From positions 1 to 59,644 of the IMG/VR virus record IMGVR_UViG_3300048592_000721: a stretch of 59,644 bases of DNA; one strand, written 5' to 3'. Positions 1 to 7,005 of this stretch are shown here, piece after piece. The notes under the pieces are model-generated. The model did not search any database and was not told where the DNA came from. It was given only the letters and a program-made list of their open reading frames with translations. The DNA comes from a virus. The position numbers were made by a program, and so were the translations under genes. How positions within the stretch are numbered: the stretch's first letter is position 1; the number at the start of each line of letters is the position of its first letter.

Positions 1-128
1 CCAACGGTTTGCGTTACCCGCGCTGGGGCGGGCGGCGGAACGCCGTCCGACTGGGAAAATGCTGAGGCGTAGAAAAAGGCTTGGAATCGCGCCAGAATCC
101 CCAGCGTCGGGTGCACGCTTTGTTGGGT
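1..128. repeat. integron attC site (copy at the contig start)
   Basis: This is the same 127 bases as 59518-59644, so start and end are one attC site on the closed circle. The outer arms are imperfectly complementary: CCCAAC..GCGT..ACCCG.CGCTGGGG on the left against the reverse complement of the right arm, with a few unpaired bases, which is the attC fold. The right simple site GTTGGGT (122-128) matches GTTRRRY, with the recombination point expected after G122. It is exactly complementary to ACCCAAC at 842-848, at the far end of the next cassette. Confidence 0.85.
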
Positions 129-848
129 GCGGTTTTGGATTAATGAGTAAATGCAGAAACGATAAGCAATAGTAAGGGAATTGCTTTATCCGAAACTTCA
201 ACATCGTTTGAGTCGTCGCCTCTCTTGCCGCCGTGAAAAAGATTATTTCTTACAGAATATAAAACATTGACGATTTGTTTTGTTAGGGCAGAGATTTCAT
301 CCTTGCTAACCTCTTTGCCTCCAATATATCGCTCGTATATTTCGGTGTCAATCGGACTCCAGACAGGATTGTCACTTGAAACTGTACGGGCAACAACTAA
401 AACCCCATTCAATTTTTGCCCACGAACATCTTTCTCGATTGGATTACCACGCCATTTTGGAGTTCGATAAACAAAAAACTTTGTACTTTCATGTTTTATT
501 AGTTGTTCTCGTAATTCATCACTAAATTCATCAACGGCATTATCTATTTGCTCTCGCTCTGAAACCAAATCAACCTTCGGGATTAAGAATTTTCCTTCAT
601 GTTTAGTTTCTACCTTTCCGTCAGGTAAATATCGTAACCGAGCCGCTTTGCCGTTGTAGTCAGAAACAACTTGATAGATATTGTTGAAGGCTATCCAAAG
701 ATAGGAATATTTTTCAAATGGGTCGTATTCTTTTTGACTTGATTTAATATTTTTTGCTGATCGAAGCATTGAATATGCTACTTTTGTTTCAAAGGGGGAA
801 AATTGAATCATATTGATAATTCCTTTGCTTACTGGCGAAGCACCCAAC
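123..848. mobile_element. integron gene cassette III (HEPN-like gene)
   Basis: The segment begins TTGGGT after the attC of the contig start and ends ACCCAAC. These two ends are complementary, as they must be if the cassette once circularised. It holds a single minus-strand gene (140-811). The attC that should follow ACCCAAC is truncated: only about 25 bases with partial arm complementarity remain before phage backbone begins. The simple sites are symmetric, so the cassette orientation is not certain. Confidence 0.7.
140..811 (-). CDS. HEPN-like protein, cassette cargo
   Basis: Protein of 223 residues, largely helical at both ends. Near the C-terminus it reads VRNNLFHGG, which fits the R-x4-H motif of HEPN domains, a fold found in many RNases of toxin-antitoxin and abortive-infection systems; the N-terminal part (YSYLWIAFNNIY) resembles the first helices of that fold. 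I chose ATG at 811 (AAGGA about ten bases upstream) over the TTG at 847, which lies in the cassette boundary. It is the only gene of its cassette and probably has its own promoter. RNase or toxin function is inference; no antitoxin is visible within the cassette. Confidence 0.6.
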   Translation of the reverse strand: MIQFSPFETKVAYSMLRSAKNIKSSQKEYDPFEKYSYLWIAFNNIYQVVSDYNGKAARLRYLPDGKVETKHEGKFLIPKVDLVSEREQIDNAVDEFSDELREQLIKHESTKFFVYRTPKWRGNPIEKDVRGQKLNGVLVVARTVSSDNPVWSPIDTEIYERYIGGKEVSKDEISALTKQIVNVLYSVRNNLFHGGKRGDDSNDVEVSDKAIPLLLLIVSAFTH

Positions 849-866
849 TATGTATTTGGACGCCAT
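842..866. repeat. truncated attC remnant (left side)
   Basis: ACCCAAC (842-848) is a good outer simple site and complements GTTGGGT at 122-128. The following bases to about 866 can pair with the right arm of the truncated attC at 57663-57690 if G-U pairs and one bulged G are allowed, so the two remnants may be halves of one site. No matching right arm exists downstream of 866. Confidence 0.5.
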
Positions 867-950
867 ATAACCGCCGAATGACTTATCTGTCTCTTGGATT
901 CTAATGCCTAAATTAATTTAGGATTTTAGGCGGCGATAGATTAATATAAA
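849..950. other. junction of cassette array and phage backbone
   Basis: No gene is visible. The stretch is AT-rich and contains a perfect palindrome, CCTAAATTAATTTAGG (907-922), flanked by GCCTAAA and TTTAGGC. It separates the attC remnant from the first late leader module. I see no ribosome-binding site or coding bias. Confidence 0.5.
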
Positions 951-951
951 A

Positions 952-1077
952 ACCGCCACACGATTTGCGCAGGCGGTAGGATTTGTGCTATGATACTCCC
1001 TATCCGTTACGCGCCCAAATCGCGTAATTCAATTCCAAGCCTCACAGGATTGCAGTCCTGCGGGGCTGATTTTTTTA
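952..1077 (+). ncRNA. late leader module A: promoter, hairpin, terminator
   Basis: An inverted repeat ACCGCC (952-957)/GGCGGT (972-977) overlaps a -35-like TTGCGC (965-970). An extended -10 (TGC TATGAT, -10 at 989-994) follows after 18 bases. The predicted RNA has a hairpin TTACGCG (1007-1013)/CGCGTAA (1021-1027) and then an intrinsic terminator, stem AAGCC..CAGGA with TCCTG..GGGCT (1037-1067) and a T-run at 1070-1076. The same architecture and about 65% of the bases recur at 17399-17520, with compensatory changes in both stems. It is either a small RNA of about 80 nt or a terminator-controlled late leader. Confidence 0.7.
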
Positions 1078-1085
1078 TTATAGCC

Positions 1086-1230
1086 GGGAGGAGGGGGATT
1101 CGGAATAGTGTGAGGAATCACGCTTAAAGCGAGAAGCCTTGCAAACTGCAAGGCTTCAATCGTCAGTGCGTGAACTCTGGCTTCACGCTGCCGCTCGCGC
1201 GTCACTTGCCGCGAGCAAAAAATTAGTATG
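1086..1230. other. structured non-coding stretch next to tRNA-Gly
   Basis: No gene. It contains three good hairpins: a perfect 11-bp stem GAAGCCTTGCA (1133-1143)/TGCAAGGCTTC (1147-1157), GTGAA..TTCAC (about 1169-1185), and GCTCGCG (1193-1199)/CGCGAGC (1210-1216). It lies immediately 3' of the minus-strand tRNA-Gly, much as GC-rich hairpins lie 3' of the tRNA-Thr at 41.4 kb. It could be tRNA trailer or terminator structure. Confidence 0.4.
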
Positions 1231-1301
1231 AGCGGGGAGCAGGGATCGAACCTGCGCCTACTCGTTGGAAACGAGTCGTCCTACCACTGGACGACCCCCG
1301 C
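1231..1301 (-). tRNA. tRNA-Gly (anticodon TCC)
   Basis: On the minus strand a full cloverleaf can be drawn: acceptor GCGGGGG with TCCCCGC, anticodon stem ACTCG/CGAGT around the loop TTTCCAA (anticodon TCC, codon GGA), and a T arm GCAGG TTCGATC CCTGC. CCA is not encoded. It is a phage-borne tRNA transcribed away from the late operon. Confidence 0.93.
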
Positions 1302-1338
1302 ATAAATCAATTATAGCACGGCTGTTCTGTTTTGGGTT

Positions 1339-1344
1339 TATAAT
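1339..1344 (+). promoter_or_regulatory. -10 box placed for a leaderless start
   Basis: TATAAT ends only seven bases before the ATG at 1352, with no Shine-Dalgarno sequence between them. If this is the promoter, the mRNA starts at or next to the start codon (leaderless). Confidence 0.45.
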
Positions 1345-1351
1345 TCCATGC

Positions 1352-2734
1352 ATGTTTAGAGGTTCTTTACCGTCAGACGTTCAAGCGATTCTTTGTTCGG
1401 CGGCGTCCACCTGGGGCGGGCGCGACATATACGTCGGGTGCAGCGGCAATTTCACCGTGGAACGCGCCCTGGCTTCACGCGGGGATTACACCCTGCACGG
1501 CAATGATGTGACGATCTACTCGTCCATTGCCGGGGCTTTTCTTGCTGGAGAAAAAGCCAGGCTCGAAATCAAAGACGCGCGTTTCGATTGGCTTTCGCCA
1601 TTTATCGAGACGGGAGAAGGTAAAGCCGCCACCATCTTTCTCGCTTCGCGCCTGGTGGATGGGATGACCTCGACGGGGGAAGTGAAAAACAATGCCTATT
1701 ATGAGCGCATGACCAAAGCCTATAAAGCGCAGTTCCAAAGCCTGCACGAAAAGACCTGCCAGAAGATTGTCAGTCTCAAAATGCGCTTGCAGTCCTACTT
1801 CAATGGCGACGTGATGAAGTTCGTGGACATGGTTCCGCAGGATGCGGCTTTTGTCGTTTACCCGCCTTTCTATGCTGGCGACTATACCAATATGTTCGCA
1901 AAACTCAACCTGATTTTCGATTGGGATGCGCCGACCTTTGGAGAACTCGACGACTCTGTACTTGAAACTCTTTACGAGAAAGTCACGTCAAAAAGCCGAT
2001 GGCTATTCGGGACCGACACGCCACAAGAGAAGTACGCCGACTTCCTGATTGGGCTGGCACGGACAACGAATAGGGGCTTGCCGATGTATCTATATTCCAA
2101 CTCAGGTGAAAAGAAGATCGTCCAGCCCGCGCAGAAAATCGAAGCGGTAAACAATGCGCGGCTTGGCGAGGGAATGCAGATTGGCGAAAAGCTGACAATC
2201 TCAAAGTTGACCTATTCGCAGTTTCAGGCGTTGCGCTCGCAATACATGAATGCCTTTATTCGTCCGGGGCAGGCTTCCGAGGCATACGCCGCTCTGGTGG
2301 ATGGATATATGATCGGTGTATTCGCAATCTCCACGTCGCCGAATCCTGCCCAGGCTTATTTCCCCGACCATATTTATCTGTTATCTGATTTTCCTGTGTC
2401 ACCGACAAGTTACCCGAAGCTGAGTAAACTTGTGTTGTATGCCGCGCTGAGTAAAGAGGCTGTAAAACTCTTTGAGCGCGTGGCGAGAAAACGCATTCGG
2501 TATCTCTACACCACTGCTTTCAGCAACAACTATGAAAGCATGAAATACCGAGGGCTATTCAAGTTGCACAACCGTACTGAGGCGGGACCAAGTGCAACTG
2601 ACCCTTACCAGAAACGATTCAAAATCAACTATGAAGCCGAAGCGGGAAAATGGACGCTCGCAGACGGGCTGAAACTGTGGAAACAAAAACACGGAGAATA
2701 CAGCCAATATGCAAACCAGAGTTATCAGGATTGA
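1352..2734 (+). CDS. adenine-methylase-like / Mom-like DNA modification fusion
   Basis: Protein of 460 residues. The N-terminal half has an AdoMet-binding-like motif (VGCSGNF, about residues 28-34) and a catalytic-type YPPFY (about 170-174), as in N6-adenine methylases. The C-terminal third (about 265-390) has the look of a GNAT-type acyltransferase like phage Mu Mom: it ends in a region with paired tyrosines (RIRYLYTTAFSNNY). Proteins of this shape are annotated in phages as putative antirestriction adenine modification enzymes. The start at 1352 was preferred to the upstream TTG, which lies inside tRNA-Gly. It overlaps the next gene by 26 bases, so the two are translationally coupled. The likely role is modifying virion DNA against restriction; the exact chemistry is unknown. 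Confidence 0.6.
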   Translation: MFRGSLPSDVQAILCSAASTWGGRDIYVGCSGNFTVERALASRGDYTLHGNDVTIYSSIAGAFLAGEKARLEIKDARFDWLSPFIETGEGKAATIFLASRLVDGMTSTGEVKNNAYYERMTKAYKAQFQSLHEKTCQKIVSLKMRLQSYFNGDVMKFVDMVPQDAAFVVYPPFYAGDYTNMFAKLNLIFDWDAPTFGELDDSVLETLYEKVTSKSRWLFGTDTPQEKYADFLIGLARTTNRGLPMYLYSNSGEKKIVQPAQKIEAVNNARLGEGMQIGEKLTISKLTYSQFQALRSQYMNAFIRPGQASEAYAALVDGYMIGVFAISTSPNPAQAYFPDHIYLLSDFPVSPTSYPKLSKLVLYAALSKEAVKLFERVARKRIRYLYTTAFSNNYESMKYRGLFKLHNRTEAGPSATDPYQKRFKINYEAEAGKWTLADGLKLWKQKHGEYSQYANQSYQD

Positions 2735-3647
2735 CCCAAGAAAACTGAAACTGCTCGAAGTAAATGCCCATTTCATGAGGCATGAGGTATTCATGCGCCT
2801 GACCGAGAATGTGAAGGAAGACAAGGCGCTTACCTCCGTGCCGTTCTGCGCGATTTACAAATACTTCACCGCCGATGATCCTATTCAGCGACTGGAAGAC
2901 GGGAGTCCTCTGTATGAGGTGCTTTCGGGAAATCATCGCGTGAAAGGGGCGATTGCCGCCGACCTGCCAGAGATAGACGTGATGATCACAGATGACCCGC
3001 TGACGCCTGATAAACGTGCGGCGATTCAACTTTCACACAATGCGCTGATTGGCGAGGATGACCCCGCGACCTTGAAAATGATTTACGGGGGAATTCAAGA
3101 CCTGACCATGCGCCTGTATTCTGGACTCGATGACAAGCGGCTCGATATGCTGGAAAAGGTTTCGCCTGGTGCGCTCGGTGAAGCAAACCTGCAATTCCAG
3201 CCTGTGTCTTTTATGTTCCTGCCCGACGAACTCGAACAAGTCAAAGAGGTTTGGGAAATTGCCAAAAAAGAAGCGGGATCCGCGAAACTACTCTGGCTGG
3301 CGCGGATGACTGAATACGACGCCGTCATGGATGCGCTCGAGGCGACATCCTCGTCCTACGGGGTAAAGAACGTGACCACTGCCTTGATTGCGATTCTCGA
3401 AATATTCACACGTCACATCACTGACCTGAGCGATGGTTATATCACCCAGGACGGCGAGGCAATGAAGGCAATCGGCGCGGTGCCGATTGCCTCGGTGACT
3501 GGGGTGAATATCCCCGCCAAGACTGCTGCGCTGCTCAAAAGAACTCTTGAACGCACGCGCTCGACCATGCCGAAAGGGAAGACAAACATAGACGCTTTAC
3601 ACCAACTTCTTGAACAGTTTTCGGATGGACTGAACGTTAAGAGTTGA
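2709..3647 (+). CDS. ParB/sulfiredoxin-fold protein, partner of modification gene
   Basis: Protein of 312 residues. The N-terminal part carries the ParB-N/Srx-like signature (SGNHRVKGAI, about 78-87, followed by LPEIDVMI). In this family the GxHR-type motif binds nucleotide. The rest is helical with no recognisable DNA-binding HTH, so it is not a classical partition ParB. It overlaps the end of the modification enzyme by 26 bases, and ParB-like proteins often accompany phage DNA-modification genes. It may supply a nucleotide-dependent step or regulate packaging. The terminase genes follow directly. Confidence 0.6.
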   Translation: MQTRVIRIDPRKLKLLEVNAHFMRHEVFMRLTENVKEDKALTSVPFCAIYKYFTADDPIQRLEDGSPLYEVLSGNHRVKGAIAADLPEIDVMITDDPLTPDKRAAIQLSHNALIGEDDPATLKMIYGGIQDLTMRLYSGLDDKRLDMLEKVSPGALGEANLQFQPVSFMFLPDELEQVKEVWEIAKKEAGSAKLLWLARMTEYDAVMDALEATSSSYGVKNVTTALIAILEIFTRHITDLSDGYITQDGEAMKAIGAVPIASVTGVNIPAKTAALLKRTLERTRSTMPKGKTNIDALHQLLEQFSDGLNVKS

Positions 3648-3652
3648 ACATC

Positions 3653-4213
3653 ATGGCTCGCGGACTAACCAAAGAACGTGAACTGGAGATAGAGAAGCGT
3701 CGCGCCATCGTCGCCGCCAATGTGCTGGCGGGGCTGAATTACCGCGATATGGCGTCGCAATTGAATGTGTCTCTCGGCACGATTGCCAACGATGTGAAGA
3801 TCGTAGCCAGGCGATACCGTGAGGAGCAAATCAGCGAGTATGCCGACATCGTACAGTTGGAAATCCGCAGAATCGACACCGCTCTCAACGGGATTTGGGA
3901 CGGCGTCAAGGCTGGCGACAGAGATGCGGTTACTCTGCTGGTGATGCTCCAAAATCAGCGGGCGAAGTACCTTGCTTTATTCGATCCAGAATTAGACAGG
4001 CTTGGTTTGTTATTCCCGAACTTGAACAACGACCCTGACAAACAAATATCGGTAGAGGAAATACGGCGCAAACGGTGGGAACAGGTTTACCCACAATTGC
4101 AGGAAGTTATAGACGCGGAGGCTAAAGATGTCACAACCCCAAGCGAATTATCAGACGACAACTCCACAGGTGGTGAACCTGCTGGCGGAGTACCCGCAAA
4201 TTCCGCCGGATGA
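3653..4213 (+). CDS. terS: terminase small subunit (probable)
   Basis: Protein of 186 residues. An N-terminal helix-turn-helix is visible (AGLNYRDMASQLNVSLGTI), followed by a long charged helix and an acidic, Gly/Ser-rich tail, as in many small terminases that bind the pac or cos site. Its place a few genes before the large terminase supports the call. ATG at 3653 is preferred to the TTG at 3644. Its 3' end overlaps the next small gene by 86 bases in another frame. A general phage HTH protein is the alternative. Confidence 0.6.
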   Translation: MARGLTKERELEIEKRRAIVAANVLAGLNYRDMASQLNVSLGTIANDVKIVARRYREEQISEYADIVQLEIRRIDTALNGIWDGVKAGDRDAVTLLVMLQNQRAKYLALFDPELDRLGLLFPNLNNDPDKQISVEEIRRKRWEQVYPQLQEVIDAEAKDVTTPSELSDDNSTGGEPAGGVPANSAG

Positions 4214-4364
4214 CGTGCGGGAGATTTTGGACGCACTGATGGTGGTTCGTAACTCGACGGGATGGGGGCGGATCGAGTTTATTATCCTTGCCAGTAACAT
4301 CGAGGATACGAATATCCACATCACCAAGAAACGGCGACCCAAGAAGGCGGAAACTGTAAAATAG
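4128..4364 (+). CDS. small protein of unknown function
   Basis: Protein of 78 residues that begins inside the end of the small-terminase gene. A strong GGAGG-type site lies a few bases upstream of ATG 4128, which is why I accept it despite the overlap. The C-terminus is lysine/arginine-rich (TKKRRPKKAE). No family recognised. It is followed by late leader module B. Confidence 0.6.
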   Translation: MSQPQANYQTTTPQVVNLLAEYPQIPPDDVREILDALMVVRNSTGWGRIEFIILASNIEDTNIHITKKRRPKKAETVK

Positions 4365-4386
4365 AACGCACGTTTCAAAAATCATG

Positions 4387-4475
4387 TATAATGCGGTTAC
4401 AACCTAGTTAGCCCGACTGATGTCGTCGAACACGGGGCAGATTCCAGCAATGGAATTTGCCCCGTGTATTTTTTT
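4387..4475 (+). ncRNA. late leader module B: promoter, hairpin, terminator
   Basis: TATAAT at 4387-4392 is followed by a small hairpin (GGTTACAACC), a conserved core GCCCGACTGA, and a strong terminator: ACACGGGGCA (4430-4439) pairs with TGCCCCGTGT (4458-4467), with an inner TTCCA/TGGAA stem and seven Ts. It shares its core and order with module D at 17574-17680. It sits 20 bases upstream of the holin gene, so it either attenuates that operon or makes a small RNA of about 80 nt. Confidence 0.65.
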
Positions 4476-4495
4476 AACTTGATAAGGAAAAAGTC

Positions 4496-5017
4496 ATGAA
4501 ACAAATAAAAAAGTTCCTCCCTGTCCTTCTGGCTGTGATCGTGTTGGCAGCCGTGTCTGTTGTTCCTGCATTTGCTCAGGAGCCGACCCCGCCCGTTGTC
4601 GAAGTTATCGAAGTCGTTGATGTCGCGCCGCCCGTCTTTGATTGGTCGAAGATTTCCAACGCACTCGAAGACCTACTGACTGCGTTTCTGCTTCCCACCG
4701 TCGGGTTTGCCGCACGCTGGATGTGGGCGAAGGGCAATGTGGAATATTCCAAACTGACCGACTCGCAGAAAGCCAAATTCAGGGCGTATCTGGAGTCCGC
4801 CGTCTATGCTGCCGAACAGATGAAGTTGAAAGACGAAATTACCGACAAATTCGGCTATGTCATGAAAAAGGCAGAAGGATGGCTGGCGGCGAATCGTCTC
4901 AAAATTGATTTGACCGATGTCGCGCTTGAAGTCAAAGCTATCGTCGCTCACGAGTTCAACATGGGCAAGATTCTCGCCCCGAAATTGCCGAAGACGAATC
5001 CGCCCATCAACGGATAA
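4496..5017 (+). CDS. holin, LLH-like
   Basis: Protein of 173 residues with a clear signal/anchor sequence (residues 1-28, ending AFAQE), a proline-valine linker, a second hydrophobic segment (LLTAFLLPTVGFAARW, about 61-76) and a C-terminal helical region. That region has the pattern of the LLH holin superfamily: AAEQMK, a middle lysine-rich helix, and an ending VKAIVAHEFN. Holins time lysis by forming pores in the inner membrane. The site AAGGAAAAAGTC before ATG decides the start. A terminator-like hairpin follows. No endolysin was recognised nearby. Confidence 0.6.
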   Translation: MKQIKKFLPVLLAVIVLAAVSVVPAFAQEPTPPVVEVIEVVDVAPPVFDWSKISNALEDLLTAFLLPTVGFAARWMWAKGNVEYSKLTDSQKAKFRAYLESAVYAAEQMKLKDEITDKFGYVMKKAEGWLAANRLKIDLTDVALEVKAIVAHEFNMGKILAPKLPKTNPPING

Positions 5018-5037
5018 ATTCTCCCATGTGAAGAAGA

Positions 5038-5072
5038 AAGGATGAAGGGCTTTCGCCTTTCATCCTTATTTG
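5038..5072 (+). terminator. hairpin after the holin gene
   Basis: AAGGATGAA..G pairs with C..TTCATCCTT across a short loop, followed by ATTT. The T-run is weak, so it may be only partly terminating. Confidence 0.5.
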
Positions 5073-5091
5073 CCACTTATTGGTTGCCGAT

Positions 5092-5517
5092 ATGAAACCA
5101 GAAATCATCATTGCTTTAGCAACTGGAATACCGTCATTGCTTGCCGCATTGATTGCGCTTTTTGTTGCCATACGAAAGACGCCGACAGAGGTCAAAAAAA
5201 ACAAAGCCGAGTCTCACAAGGCAGATGCGGAAGCCGACAACCTGCATGCTCAGGTGGCGGATCGTTGGGCTGAGCATGTGATTGAACTACAGACTCAGGT
5301 TCGAAACCTTGATTTAGACGTGTCGCAGGTAAGACGCGAGAATGAGATGTATCGCATTGAACTTGCTGAGCGGGACCAGGTGATTGCAGACCTGAAAAAC
5401 TGGGCAGAACGCCTGCTTCGCCAACTGCGGAAACATGCGCCGACTGTAAAGCCAGAGGCATATATCAGTCATCATGCCGACATCATCGATGACGGTAGCG
5501 GCATGGCAGGCTGTTGA
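5092..5517 (+). CDS. membrane-anchored coiled-coil protein (spanin/holin-like)
   Basis: Protein of 141 residues with one N-terminal transmembrane segment (IIIALATGIPSLLAALIAL) and then a long charged coiled coil (about 35-110). It lies between the holin and the large terminase, so a second holin or inner-membrane spanin role is plausible, but no lipobox or outer-membrane partner is visible. ATG at 5092 is taken rather than a TTG 12 bases earlier. Its end overlaps the terminase start by 44 bases. Confidence 0.5.
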   Translation: MKPEIIIALATGIPSLLAALIALFVAIRKTPTEVKKNKAESHKADAEADNLHAQVADRWAEHVIELQTQVRNLDLDVSQVRRENEMYRIELAERDQVIADLKNWAERLLRQLRKHAPTVKPEAYISHHADIIDDGSGMAGC

Positions 5518-6982
5518 TGTGCAACCCAAACTTTCCGATAATCTTGTATTCCTTGTTGAGCATTTATCTCTCCCTGACGCTGTCGGCGATCCCGATGCGA
5601 ACTGGGAGAATTTTCAATTATCGCACCTTAACAACCCGTCGCTTTTAGCGATTGAATCAAAGAGCCGTCAGGTTGGCTGGTCATGGCTGGCGGCGGCTGA
5701 GAGTGTGGCAAGCGCGATCAATAACCCGCGTGTGCCGCATATCTTTGTCTCGATCAACCAGGACGAGGCAGGCGAGAAAATCCGCTATGCCAAGGCGGTC
5801 ATCGAGGCGTTGGATGCGGATGTCAGACCCAAACTAAAAACGGACAACCGCTTTGAGTTGGAATTCTCGAACGGTTCGCGCTTGATCTCTCATCCGTGCC
5901 GACCTGTGCGCGGTAAGGCAATAGCCGTCATCTACCTGGATGAATTCGCGCACTATCCGAATGACCGTGAGATTTATCAGTCTGCATTGCCTGCGATTTC
6001 AAAAGGCGGCAAGATGCGGATTGGTTCGTCACCGCTCGGCGCGCGCGGAGTATTTTGGGAGATTTTCACAGAGGCATTCCGAAAATACCCTGGCTATGTG
6101 CGTGGAATGGTTCCGTGGTGGCTCACATCCTCAATGTGCAAGGATGTCAAAATGGCGACTATGGTCGCGCCATCCTTGCCGACAGAGGACAGGGTTTATG
6201 CCTTTGGCACGCCGCGCCTGACTCAAATCTTCGAGAATATGGTACTCGATGATTTCCAGCAGGAATACGAATGCGCCTGGCTCGATGAAGCCGTTTCATG
6301 GATTGATTGGGACTTGATCAAGCGCAACCAATCTTTAGCGGCTGACGAAAAACTCTGGTATCGCAAGGTTCGCGGCGTGGACGCGGCATTGCAGGCTGTG
6401 AACGAAGTCGCTCGAATGTGCATTGAGGCGCGGATCGAGCCGACACTCGTTGGCGGCATGGACATTGGGCGCAAGCATGACACGACTGAAATTATCCTGC
6501 TTGGCAAGAATTCACACCTTTCCAGCCTCCCCTATCGTTTACATGTGTCCCTCGACCGTGTCGAGTTCGAGAAACAGGAGGCTGTGGTAGGAAAAATTCT
6601 CGATGTGCTTCCAGTGACCAATTTCCTAATAGATGATTCTGGACTTGGGACGCAACTGGCAGAAAATATTTCAGGAAAGTACCCACAGGCGCAGGGCGTG
6701 ACCTTCACCAATGATCGCAAGGAACTTTGGGCGGTGGAAGCCAAACTCCGCTGTCAGAAGGGCGAAGCGCAAATCCCTTTGGAGCGCGACCTTGCCTATC
6801 AAATCCACAGTATTCGCCGCAAAGTGACGGGAGCAAATTCGAGCACGTTCGACACAGAAGGCAACGAAAAACATCACGCGGATATGTTTTGGGCGTGGGC
6901 GCTGGCTCTGTGGGCTGGCAAGAGTGACGGCGGCGCGAAAGTCCGCGTAACACCGAACCCGCTGGCACGCAGGCGCGGGTAA
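5474..6982 (+). CDS. terL: terminase large subunit
   Basis: Protein of 502 residues, the normal length for the ATPase-nuclease motor that packages phage DNA. The ATPase domain has a Walker-A-like SRQVGWSW (64-71) and a Walker B AVIYLDEFAH (151-160). The RNase H-like nuclease has its acidic residues in GGMDIG (D330), DDSG (387-390) and HHAD (467-470). The first ATG overlaps the upstream gene by 44 bases; ATG at 5489 is an alternative. The portal gene follows after 23 bases. Confidence 0.93.
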   Translation: MPTSSMTVAAWQAVDVQPKLSDNLVFLVEHLSLPDAVGDPDANWENFQLSHLNNPSLLAIESKSRQVGWSWLAAAESVASAINNPRVPHIFVSINQDEAGEKIRYAKAVIEALDADVRPKLKTDNRFELEFSNGSRLISHPCRPVRGKAIAVIYLDEFAHYPNDREIYQSALPAISKGGKMRIGSSPLGARGVFWEIFTEAFRKYPGYVRGMVPWWLTSSMCKDVKMATMVAPSLPTEDRVYAFGTPRLTQIFENMVLDDFQQEYECAWLDEAVSWIDWDLIKRNQSLAADEKLWYRKVRGVDAALQAVNEVARMCIEARIEPTLVGGMDIGRKHDTTEIILLGKNSHLSSLPYRLHVSLDRVEFEKQEAVVGKILDVLPVTNFLIDDSGLGTQLAENISGKYPQAQGVTFTNDRKELWAVEAKLRCQKGEAQIPLERDLAYQIHSIRRKVTGANSSTFDTEGNEKHHADMFWAWALALWAGKSDGGAKVRVTPNPLARRRG

Positions 6983-7005
6983 CAGGAATACTAGCAGGAT
7001 CATCT

